Shown here: one piece after another, positions 7,459 through 13,811 of the stretch | Layout of the letters: each line of letters opens with the position of its first letter | How positions within the stretch are numbered: the first letter of the stretch is position 1 | Origin: an uncultured Burkholderiales bacterium | GTDB lineage: Bacteria; Pseudomonadota; Gammaproteobacteria; Burkholderiales; Burkholderiaceae_C | Reading direction: 5' to 3' | Assembly: GCA_903952885.1 (NCBI GenBank) | Contig: CAJBHE010000173.1 | Span: 1 to 17,415, forward strand | Length of the DNA stretch: 17,415 nt | The notes under the pieces: generated by a model | What the model saw: only the letters and a program-made list of their open reading frames with translations | The model's database searches: none | What the model was told of the DNA's origin: nothing | Position numbers and translations under genes: made by a program

Positions 7459-8154
7459 ATGACATTAGTTTTTCCAGCCAGCCCCACAGTCACTGTGCCG
7501 ATTCTGGGCGAATCAGCACACATGCCGATCCATCGCATTTATTGTGTAGGCCGCAACTACGAAGATCACGCCAAAGAAATGGGTTTCACAGGACGTGAAC
7601 CACCCTTCTTTTTCATGAAGCCAGCAGATGCACTGGTGGTGGTGCCTGAAGGCACAACAGGTGACATGCCTTACCCGTCATTGACAGCCAATCTCCACCA
7701 CGAAATTGAACTTGTGGTGGTCATTGGCAAGGCAGGCAAAAATATCAAAGCAGCGGAAGCCATGGCGCACGTTTATGGTTACGCCGTGGGCTTAGACATG
7801 ACACGTCGTGATTTACAAAATGACATGAAAAAACAAGGTCGCCCTTGGTGCATCGGCAAAGCCTTTGACTTCAGTGCACCGATGGGGCCCATCACGCCCA
7901 AAGCGCATGCCGGTGACATTGAACATGCCAGCATTCAACTCACCGTCAATGGGGATGTGCGCCAAAAGAGCAGCATCCAAAAATTAATTTGGAACATCAG
8001 CGAAACCATCGAGCATTTGTCTGCCGCTTGGCAGCTTGAGCCTGGTGACTTGATCTTCACGGGAACACCCGAAGGCGTGAATGCTGTCAAGTCAGGCGAC
8101 CTGATGGAAGGCTCAGTATCAGGACTTGCCGCCCTCAAAGTTCACGTTCGATAA
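7459..8154 (+). CDS. Fumarylacetoacetate hydrolase family protein (fumarylpyruvate hydrolase-like)
   Basis: This 231-residue FAH-fold hydrolase resembles the short bacterial enzymes (NagK/fumarylpyruvate hydrolase, FAHD1, hydroxymuconate isomerase-decarboxylase). These cleave or decarboxylate 2,4-dioxo acids made by aromatic ring fission. The metal-binding set is visible: Glu82 and Glu84 in HHEIELVVVIGKAG, then Asp113 in VGLDMTRRDLQ. Other family features are YCVGRNYEDHAKEMG, FFMKPADAL, GKAFDFSAPMGP and DLIFTGTPEGVNAV. The ATG at 7459 is preferred because CAGGAG (7448-7453) sits 5 bases upstream; a GTG two codons earlier overlaps that site. It is the last gene of the plus-strand operon and stops 7 bases from a convergent gene. 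The exact substrate is unknown, but the class points to lower-pathway breakdown of a ring-cleavage product. Confidence 0.88.
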   Translation: MTLVFPASPTVTVPILGESAHMPIHRIYCVGRNYEDHAKEMGFTGREPPFFFMKPADALVVVPEGTTGDMPYPSLTANLHHEIELVVVIGKAGKNIKAAEAMAHVYGYAVGLDMTRRDLQNDMKKQGRPWCIGKAFDFSAPMGPITPKAHAGDIEHASIQLTVNGDVRQKSSIQKLIWNISETIEHLSAAWQLEPGDLIFTGTPEGVNAVKSGDLMEGSVSGLAALKVHVR

Positions 8155-8161
8155 ACACAAG

Positions 8162-8722
8162 TTATAGCTGTGGCAGCGGCATCTTGGCACCGGCAGGTGC
8201 TGGGGTGCACGCCCCATTCATGAGCACGGAGAGCATGGTGTAGTAACCCACAATGCCCAACAAGTCCACAGCTCCGAGCTCACCTAAAAGTGTGATGGCT
8301 TGGGCCCACGTAGCATCGTTGATTCTTTTTTCCACCAAAGACTGCACAGAAAAGTCATACACCAGCTGCTCATCTGCCTGAATGAAAGGTGGCTTTTGGT
8401 TGACCCCAATCGCCTGAACAATGGATTCACTAATACCTTCACGAATCGCAATGGGCGCATGGATGGCCCACTCCACTTCTTGAGACCAATGACGCGCTGT
8501 GACCAAGATGGCCAGCTCTGACAAACGCAGACCTATGGCGCTGCGGTAGCGCAGATATTCACCCATGCGCTGCGCGTGGGTGCACAACTCGGGGCTGCGA
8601 AGCATTGGAATAAACGGCTCGATCAGACCTCCACGCGGGCCGCGGATGATTTCATCAGCGCACGCTTGCTGCTCTGGATTCCACTGTGCTTGTGGGATGA
8701 GGGGTAAGCGATCTTGGGTCAT
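8162..8722 (-). CDS. Carboxymuconolactone decarboxylase (CMD) family protein
   Basis: This 186-residue all-helical protein of the CMD/AhpD superfamily has the core segment RLSELAILVTARHWSQEVEWAIHAPIA, with Glu84, Trp85 and His88 in the conserved EWxxH position. It is followed by a helix from IREGISESIVQAI and a second core helix VDLLGIVGYYTMLSVLMNG. The AhpD-type CxxC redox pair is absent, so a peroxidase role is unlikely and a decarboxylase, lyase or binding role is more plausible. It is the last gene of the minus-strand operon. Its ATG overlaps the FAD monooxygenase stop (ATGA, 8719-8722), implying coupling. In characterised beta-ketoadipate pathways CMD enzymes act after ring fission, but at only 186 residues with divergent ends this one may work on another substrate. 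Confidence 0.85.
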   Translation of the reverse strand: MTQDRLPLIPQAQWNPEQQACADEIIRGPRGGLIEPFIPMLRSPELCTHAQRMGEYLRYRSAIGLRLSELAILVTARHWSQEVEWAIHAPIAIREGISESIVQAIGVNQKPPFIQADEQLVYDFSVQSLVEKRINDATWAQAITLLGELGAVDLLGIVGYYTMLSVLMNGACTPAPAGAKMPLPQL

Positions 8723-9960
8723 GGTGAGTTCTCTTTAAATTTGGATTGATGGCCATAGCGACCTAAGTCAATGGCCGTTTCATGAATAGCTTGATGCTGA
8801 CGTTGGTCCATCGGTTTAGTTTGTCCATCCGCTGACTTGACATAACTACCCAACCAACGCGCACGCTGAACGGCTGATTGTCCTGCAGGCAAGCGGACTT
8901 TGGCATATGCTGCAAATGCAATTGCATTGGCTCCATGGGTGCGGATAGCGTCGGCAAGTGCCACTGCGTCTTGCGACGCTTTTGCAACGCCCATACCAAT
9001 ATGCGGGCGCGCCACAAATGCTGCATCCCCCATCAATGTCACGCGTCCGATGTTTACAACATCTGAAGCCACATCGAAAATCGGCTGGAGAAAAGGCTGA
9101 GGTGTTTTTTCAAGAATTTCAGCGAACTGTGGTGACAACAAACGCCGCGCATCTTCACGCACCTTTGCCAACTGCCGCCAATCCACTTTGTGTGGGGGGA
9201 TGCCCAATGGATAGTGCACGCCGTCAGCGTCTGTGAGCAAAGCTTGTAAATCTTCGCCCTGCGCTGCTGGGCGGTACCAGACAAAGTTATAAGCGCGATG
9301 TCCGCGGCTGGTGTCGTTGTCTGATCCCGCCACTGGGTAACCAATGATTTGTTCGTCAGGCGGCACGCAAAATCCAAAGTAATCAAACAAGGTGGTGAGG
9401 GTGAGGTTCGACAGCAAAGACTCGTCGCACACACCACGCCAAGCAATGTAGCCTGCGTATTGCGGTTGAACTTGCGGAAAAAACTGTTGCCTCACATTGG
9501 AACGAATGCCATCACTCGCAATCAACACATCCGCTTGCCATGTGGATTCTTTGCCATCGGTGTTGGCAAGAACATGCACGCTGTTGTCTCGCTCCTCAAT
9601 GCGCGTCACTGTGACACCTTGGTGGTAACGAGTTGCAGGAAAAGCGCTTCTCAAAATTTGATACAAGCGACTCCACGAGGTCAGCACCTGGGGCATATCG
9701 AATGCAATCAAGTTATGGCCTGCTTGATCTAAAAGCACACGCCCTGGCACCTCAACCCCTAGCGTTTCCTGCACATCAAGGCCTGCGCGCTCTAGCGACT
9801 TAACCAGCACATCGTGTGACACGATGCCAGCACCACGGCCATTCATGGAGCCTTTTACTTTTTCTAGTACATGAACATCATGGCCATCTCGGTGCAGCAT
9901 GTTCGCAACAAACAAACCTCCCAAGGAGCCACCAATCACTAGGATGCGAGCCATCTCCAA
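8719..9960 (-). CDS. FAD-dependent aromatic/heterocycle monooxygenase (group A flavoprotein hydroxylase)
   Basis: This 413-residue flavoprotein hydroxylase uses NAD(P)H and O2 to hydroxylate or oxidatively decarboxylate rings. The FAD ADP-binding motif is modified, Gly10-G-S-L-G-Gly15 (RILVIGGSLGGLFVANML), followed by GRGAGIVSHDVLV. The DG motif is at Asp150-Gly151 (IASDGIRSNVR), and the second FAD motif GD is at 311-312 (VTLMGDAAFVARPHIGMGVA). The GGSLGG and RGAGIV features are reminiscent of the 2,6-dihydroxypyridine 3-hydroxylase branch, which is a lead and not an assignment. The start appears to be TTG at 9960, with AAGG overlapping the previous stop 6 bases upstream. The ATG at 9954 has GGAG directly against it, too close to serve. 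It overlaps the CMD gene by 4 bases. Confidence 0.88.
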   Translation of the reverse strand: MEMARILVIGGSLGGLFVANMLHRDGHDVHVLEKVKGSMNGRGAGIVSHDVLVKSLERAGLDVQETLGVEVPGRVLLDQAGHNLIAFDMPQVLTSWSRLYQILRSAFPATRYHQGVTVTRIEERDNSVHVLANTDGKESTWQADVLIASDGIRSNVRQQFFPQVQPQYAGYIAWRGVCDESLLSNLTLTTLFDYFGFCVPPDEQIIGYPVAGSDNDTSRGHRAYNFVWYRPAAQGEDLQALLTDADGVHYPLGIPPHKVDWRQLAKVREDARRLLSPQFAEILEKTPQPFLQPIFDVASDVVNIGRVTLMGDAAFVARPHIGMGVAKASQDAVALADAIRTHGANAIAFAAYAKVRLPAGQSAVQRARWLGSYVKSADGQTKPMDQRQHQAIHETAIDLGRYGHQSKFKENSP

Positions 9961-9968
9961 CTAATACC

Positions 9969-10415
9969 TTAAGCGTCGAGCGCTTGCTTTTCAGCAAATG
10001 GGTAATTGAGCTCTACGACGATGCCATTGGGGTCATCTAGAAACACCTGATGCAAACCTAAGTCCGGCACATCACGTCGACGTACCTCAATACGCTTTGA
10101 TTCAAGACGTTTCAGCATGTCCGCCAAGCCCGTCGCGAAGAATGCAACATGATCCAATGCGCCACTCCCTTGCAATTGGTTCTGCGCACGATCGCCTAAG
10201 TAATTTGACAAACCCGAACTGTCATTGGCATCTATCCCAATGATGTGGACTGCTGCGTTGACATAGTCAGTCAACGGCCCTTGATAAAGCCAATACCCGG
10301 GAAATGGGAAGTCAGGCCTTGGTCCCTCTTGCAAGCCCAGCACCATGACATAAAAGGCTTTGGTAGCTGCAAGGTCAAGCGTACGAATAGAAAAGTGATT
10401 CAAAGACAACGTCAT
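9969..10415 (-). CDS. VOC (glyoxalase/extradiol dioxygenase) fold metalloprotein
   Basis: This 148-residue vicinal-oxygen-chelate protein has two beta-alpha-beta-beta-beta modules. Candidate metal ligands are His7 (LNHFSIRT), His57 (AAVHIIGID), His89 (LDHVAFFATG) and Glu135 (IVVELNYPF). The segment DLGLHQVFLDDPNGIVVELN is typical of the family. Members include glyoxalase I, extradiol dioxygenases, epimerases and lyases, and length alone does not separate them; single-unit proteins of this size are rarely classic ring-cleaving dioxygenases. It starts 4 bases after the dehydrogenase stop, with an SD-like AAGAGG overlapping that stop, and is followed 8 bases later by the FAD monooxygenase. The context suggests it acts on the monooxygenase product or removes a reactive aldehyde. 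Confidence 0.82.
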   Translation of the reverse strand: MTLSLNHFSIRTLDLAATKAFYVMVLGLQEGPRPDFPFPGYWLYQGPLTDYVNAAVHIIGIDANDSSGLSNYLGDRAQNQLQGSGALDHVAFFATGLADMLKRLESKRIEVRRRDVPDLGLHQVFLDDPNGIVVELNYPFAEKQALDA

Positions 10416-10419
10416 TGAT

Positions 10420-11394
10420 CTACCTCTTGTGCGATACGCTTTTCTTCAGCGACGTTTTTTTAGGAATCGAAGACATTCGCGCCAACACATCAAACACAGC
10501 AGCCGTGTCATTTCCCTCGTGCCCCATGCCCATGGCGGCGTTATAGAGCGGGATCGTCGCAGCGAATAAGGGCGCTGGCACTTGTGCATCTGCCAAAGCT
10601 TGCGCAATCAGCTTCATGTCTTTTTGCCACACTGAAATTTTCATCGTGGCTTCTTTCCAACCCTCGTTTTCCATCATAGGGCCTCGCACCTGCAACATGC
10701 GCGAACCACCCGCACCATCGCTCAGCACTTTGACGGCCGTGCTGGGCTTGATGCCCCATCGTTGCCCGAGCAACAGCGCTTCTGCAGTGGACACGTTGTG
10801 AATAGCAACCAATAAATTGGCCATGAGCTTCATTTTCATGCCGTTGCCAAATACACCTAGGTCGAAATGCGCCTTAGAGAAACCATCAAACACAGGGGCC
10901 AGTCGACGAATGTCTGCAGCAGGTCCGCTGGCATACACCGTGAGGTCTTTGCGTGCCGCCTGAGCGCCAGTGCCAGACAAAGGGCAGTCCAGCAAAGTCA
11001 CACCCTTCTTGGCCATCACCTCACGCGCAGCTTCTTTGTCTTTGATGTCGAGCGTGCTGGTTTCAATCACCAGCAAGCCTTTGCGTCCTGCATGCGCTAA
11101 GACCGTGGCGGTTTCCATCAACGCGCCAGGGCTTGGCAAAGATGTGATGATCACATCAACAGAGCTCACCAGATCAGCCGCATCTTTGCTGACATGCCCA
11201 CCCGCAGACTTGAAGAGTTGACGGGCTTTGGCAGTGGGATCAAAACCATGCACTTCAAAGCCGGCTTTCATCAAATTACCGGCCATGGCCGACCCCATGA
11301 TTCCCAAGCCTAGAAAACCAATTCGCTCTAAAGCGGGTTTAGCCGCAACGGTTGATTTAGTTTTAGATGGCTTGACTGATTTCTTGGTGCTCAT
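10420..11394 (-). CDS. NAD(P)-dependent beta-hydroxyacid dehydrogenase, 3-hydroxyisobutyrate dehydrogenase-like (copy B)
   Basis: This is a 324-residue paralogue of the enzyme at 6063-6998. The dinucleotide motif is G29-L-G-I-M-G34 (RIGFLGLGIMGSAMAGNL). The catalytic residues are Lys189 and Asn193 in GVFGNGMKMKLMANLLVAI. The substrate loop is LDCPLSGT in place of the usual DAPVSGG. Shared with copy A are ITSLPS, IETSTL-x-I-x-DKEA, YASGP, TMKI-x-VWQKDM and the PTPLF/PAPLF segment. Unlike copy A it has Lys/Ser/Thr-rich tails at both ends (MSTKKSVKPSKTKS and IPKKTSLKKSVSHKR), making it longer than the usual roughly 295 residues. The start at 11394 is supported by GGAG 5 bases upstream. It is the first gene of the minus-strand operon and divergent from the Gfo/Idh gene. 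The substrate is unknown. Confidence 0.87.
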   Translation of the reverse strand: MSTKKSVKPSKTKSTVAAKPALERIGFLGLGIMGSAMAGNLMKAGFEVHGFDPTAKARQLFKSAGGHVSKDAADLVSSVDVIITSLPSPGALMETATVLAHAGRKGLLVIETSTLDIKDKEAAREVMAKKGVTLLDCPLSGTGAQAARKDLTVYASGPAADIRRLAPVFDGFSKAHFDLGVFGNGMKMKLMANLLVAIHNVSTAEALLLGQRWGIKPSTAVKVLSDGAGGSRMLQVRGPMMENEGWKEATMKISVWQKDMKLIAQALADAQVPAPLFAATIPLYNAAMGMGHEGNDTAAVFDVLARMSSIPKKTSLKKSVSHKR

Positions 11395-11405
11395 TTGATC
11401 TCCAA

Positions 11406-11435
11406 TTGTTGTATTAGGCTAAACTAGTTTATAGA
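11406..11435. promoter_or_regulatory. Divergent promoter region with TAAACTAGTTTA palindrome
   Basis: In the 68-base gap between the dehydrogenase and Gfo/Idh genes there is a perfect 12-base palindrome at 11420-11431. For the plus strand a weak -35 (TTGTTG, 11406-11411) and a -10 (TATAGA, 11430-11435) are spaced 18 bases, so the palindrome lies in the spacer and touches the -10. On the minus strand TTGTCT and TAATAC, 16 bases apart, flank the same palindrome. A repressor bound here could control both directions, and the TetR protein two genes away is the natural candidate. The -10/-35 calls are by eye. Confidence 0.4.
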
Positions 11436-11462
11436 CAACCAAAACTTCATGGAGACACGACT

Positions 11463-12509
11463 GTGACAGTCAACACCAATTCAGCACACGCAGCTGTGAA
11501 AGTCGGCCTCGTCGGTTACGGATGGTGGGGGAAAACCATAGCCCGCCAACTCGCCAACTCTTCTTGGTTTGAACTGTCAGCAGTTGCAGAAGTCGATGCC
11601 AATGTGAGATCTGCCATGGCCGCTGACCCAGTTCTTAAAGGGGTTGAGATCTTCGATTCACCCGAACATCTGATGGCGCATGCCAGCTTAGAAGCCGTAA
11701 TCTTGTGCACACCGCACCAGCAGCATGCAGACCAAATGGTTCTGGCATCCAATGCTGGATTACATATTTTTTGCGAAAAACCTTTGTGTCTCACCCTGGC
11801 CGATGCACAACGGGCAGTTGCACAGTGCCAAGCTAAAAACTTAGTTTTGGGTATTGGACATGAACGTCGCTTTGAACCTGAAATCATGGCCACGCGCCAA
11901 CTCATTGCCGATGGCACGTTGGGTGAAGTCTTACAGATTGAAGCCAACTTCAGCCAAGACAAGTTTTTCGCGCTCCCCAAGGACAACTGGCGCCTATCCA
12001 ACAAATTTGCCCCTGTTGGCCCATTGACCGCTACGGGAATTCATTTGGTCGATCTGAGCATTGCCTTACTGGGTCCTTGCGAATCGCTGTGGGCTCGCTT
12101 GGCCACACTTGGCTCAGACTTTGAAAATGGCGATACCTTAGGCATCATGATGGGCTTTCCAAATGGTGCAAATGCCATGATCAGCGCTGTCTTGGCCACA
12201 CCATTTGAAGGTCGCTTTGCTGTTTACGGCTCTAAAGGATGGATTGAAATTCGCGATCGCACACACCCTGAAAATCCAACGGGTTGGGACATCACCACTG
12301 TGCTTAGTGGCCAAGAGCCCGCCACTCGATTTGCTTCCCCCCACCCCACCGTGTTGGCTAATCTAGAAGCATTTGCCAAAGCCATTCGTCATGTTGCACC
12401 TTATCCCGTGACAGCACATGAAATGCTGGCAAACGTGGCAGCCCTTGAGGCCATCATGACGTCCGTCCAAACACGCGGCTTGGTCAAAGTAGCTGCCCCA
12501 CACCTGTAA
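11463..12509 (+). CDS. Gfo/Idh/MocA family NAD(P)-dependent oxidoreductase
   Basis: This 348-residue oxidoreductase has an N-terminal Rossmann domain (G18-Y-G-W-W-G23 in VKVGLVGYGWWGKTIARQL), the signature CEKP at Cys104-Pro107 (HIFCEKPLCLTLADAQ) with Lys106 as the usual catalytic lysine, and a C-terminal alpha/beta domain. GIHLVDL (His194, Asp197) provides the usual substrate-side residues. Members oxidise or reduce sugars, inositols and cyclic or carbonyl compounds, and the substrate is not predictable here. The start is GTG at 11463, with GGAG (11451-11454) 8 bases upstream. It lies 5 bases before the TetR gene, so the regulator is probably made from the same transcript. It is divergent from the dehydrogenase operon. 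Confidence 0.87.
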   Translation: MTVNTNSAHAAVKVGLVGYGWWGKTIARQLANSSWFELSAVAEVDANVRSAMAADPVLKGVEIFDSPEHLMAHASLEAVILCTPHQQHADQMVLASNAGLHIFCEKPLCLTLADAQRAVAQCQAKNLVLGIGHERRFEPEIMATRQLIADGTLGEVLQIEANFSQDKFFALPKDNWRLSNKFAPVGPLTATGIHLVDLSIALLGPCESLWARLATLGSDFENGDTLGIMMGFPNGANAMISAVLATPFEGRFAVYGSKGWIEIRDRTHPENPTGWDITTVLSGQEPATRFASPHPTVLANLEAFAKAIRHVAPYPVTAHEMLANVAALEAIMTSVQTRGLVKVAAPHL

Positions 12510-12514
12510 ATTGA

Positions 12515-13234
12515 ATGGTCACGAAGAAAACATCCACCAAAAAATCATTGGCATCAGTCTCCACCCGACTCAGCGGCGCAGAACGTGAAAAACACATCGC
12601 GCAAGAAGCTGTGCGTTTTTTTGCAGAAGTCGGCTTCGGTGGCGACACCCGCGAACTTGCCAAACGCTTGGGCGTCACGCAGTCGCTGCTTTACAAATAT
12701 TTCCCAAGCAAAGAAGCACTGATCAATCGGGTCTTTGAAGAAGTCTATTTGGGCAGATGGAACCCCTTTTGGGAGAGTGTTGTTCGCGACCGCAGCATTC
12801 CATTACAAGAGCGCCTGACGCGTCACTACATCGAATACGCAAAAGCCGCCTTGACACGCGACTGGGTGCGCATTTTCATGTTCTCAGGACTGCGTGGCGA
12901 GGATATCAACCGCAGGTATCTTGATATTTTGCGCGAGCGAATTTTGGTGCCCATTGCTATCGAGCTTCGTCATGAGTTTGGTCTTCCCACCATTGAAGAG
13001 ATCCCACTCAAAAGCAATGAGATTGAGTTAGTTTGGAGCATCAATGCGCGGGTGTTTTATTTTGGACAACGCCAGTGGATTTTTGACGTTCCCATTGAAG
13101 ATGATCTGGAAGACCTGATCCAGATGACGATTGAACATTTCATGGCTGGCGCAAGGGTTGTGATGCCAAGTTTGTTGGGAGTCACGGCAGTCTCTAAAAG
13201 TCGTTCGCGCACCTCAACCAAGGGAAAACACTAG
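12515..13234 (+). CDS. TetR family transcriptional regulator
   Basis: This 239-residue TetR-type repressor carries an N-terminal helix-turn-helix at about residues 26-68: KHIAQEAVRFFAEVGFGG leading into TRELAKRLGVTQSLLYKYF and then SKEALINRVFEE, all standard for the family. The remaining part is helical and would hold the ligand pocket and dimer interface. Both ends carry unusual basic, Ser/Thr-rich tails (MVTKKTSTKKSLASVSTRLS and SKSRSRTSTKGKH). It is the only transcription factor in the window. It lies between the Gfo/Idh gene and the flavin-reductase/LLM unit, so it plausibly responds to a pathway compound and binds the palindromes at 11420-11431 and/or 13249-13270; this is inference. No clear ribosome binding site precedes the ATG, 5 bases after the previous stop, so translation may be coupled. 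Confidence 0.88.
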   Translation: MVTKKTSTKKSLASVSTRLSGAEREKHIAQEAVRFFAEVGFGGDTRELAKRLGVTQSLLYKYFPSKEALINRVFEEVYLGRWNPFWESVVRDRSIPLQERLTRHYIEYAKAALTRDWVRIFMFSGLRGEDINRRYLDILRERILVPIAIELRHEFGLPTIEEIPLKSNEIELVWSINARVFYFGQRQWIFDVPIEDDLEDLIQMTIEHFMAGARVVMPSLLGVTAVSKSRSRTSTKGKH

Positions 13235-13270
13235 TTGATACAGGTCAAGTGATCACGATAAAGTGATCAC
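13235..13270 (+). promoter_or_regulatory. Putative promoter with two tandem GTGATCAC palindromes
   Basis: TTGATA (13235-13240, near-consensus -35) and TAAAGT (13259-13264, weak -10) are 18 bases apart, directly after the TetR stop codon. Two copies of AAGTGATCAC (palindromic core GTGATCAC at 13249-13256 and 13263-13270) are repeated with a 14-base period, one inside the spacer and one overlapping the -10 end and abutting the ATG at 13271. Transcription starting about 6-7 bases after the -10 would begin at the start codon. The arrangement looks like an operator pair for the neighbouring TetR protein. Confidence 0.45.
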
Positions 13271-13777
13271 ATGAACACCAAACACACATTTGACCGTTTA
13301 GATTTTCGAAAAGCCCTCGGCTCTTTTGGAACTGGCGTCACCATTGTCACCACTAAAGCGTCGGATCACCGTTTGGTTGGCGTCACGGCCAACTCGTTTA
13401 GCTCTGTCTCGCTAGAGCCCGCCATCGTGCTATGGAGTTTGCAAAAGACATCGCCCAATTTGTCTGCCTATGACGACTGTGGCCGCTTTGTGGTTAACGT
13501 TTTATCGCTGTCACAGATCGAACACTCCAAACGTTTTGCTAGCACAGTGCCTGACAAATTCAACGGGGTGGACTATGCGCTAGGCATCGAAGGCCTGCCC
13601 TTACTCAAAGGTTGCGCAGCGACGTTTGAATGTCGCACCATTCAACGCTTGGATGTGGGTGATCACATTTTGTATTTGGGCGAAGTCGAAGCCTACCAAC
13701 ACCAAGACCAAACTGCTTTGCTGTATGTGCAAGGGCGCTACGCGCAAAGCGCGAGTGCTGAATTGCAGCCAGCTTAA
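13271..13777 (+). CDS. Flavin reductase family protein (HpaC-like), reductase partner of flavin monooxygenase
   Basis: This 168-residue FMN/FAD reductase of the flavin-reductase-like domain family would supply reduced flavin to a two-component monooxygenase. It opens with FRKALGSFGTGVTIVTTKA, followed by GVTANSFSSVSLEPAIVLWSL, FVVNVLSLSQ and the C-terminal DVGDHILYLGEVEAYQHQ. The length is normal for the family. It is 34 bases upstream of the LLM-class monooxygenase, its likely partner. The ATG has no convincing Shine-Dalgarno sequence; the bases before it are taken by the second GTGATCAC palindrome, and the predicted transcript would begin at or next to the ATG. No other start in the frame fits the family opening better. 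Confidence 0.88.
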   Translation: MNTKHTFDRLDFRKALGSFGTGVTIVTTKASDHRLVGVTANSFSSVSLEPAIVLWSLQKTSPNLSAYDDCGRFVVNVLSLSQIEHSKRFASTVPDKFNGVDYALGIEGLPLLKGCAATFECRTIQRLDVGDHILYLGEVEAYQHQDQTALLYVQGRYAQSASAELQPA

Positions 13778-13811
13778 TTGATTGAAATTTTTAGTTTAGA
13801 TAGGAATTTGT

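Noticed and set aside
8187..8200. GCACC-GGCA-GGTGC hairpin near the convergent gene ends as terminator
   Set aside because: It has a stem of only 5 bases, lies inside the CMD coding sequence, and has no U-run on either strand.
11141..11157. GATGTGAT-G-ATCACATC palindrome as an operator
   Set aside because: It lies deep inside the dehydrogenase copy B coding sequence, far from any start, so it is more likely a coding coincidence.
3685..11404. TCATTTGATCTCCA repeated at 3685-3698 and 11391-11404 as flanking repeats of a mobile segment
   Set aside because: A 14-base match in 17 kb is near chance expectation, and the second copy is the ribosome binding site and start of a gene; there is no transposase or target duplication.
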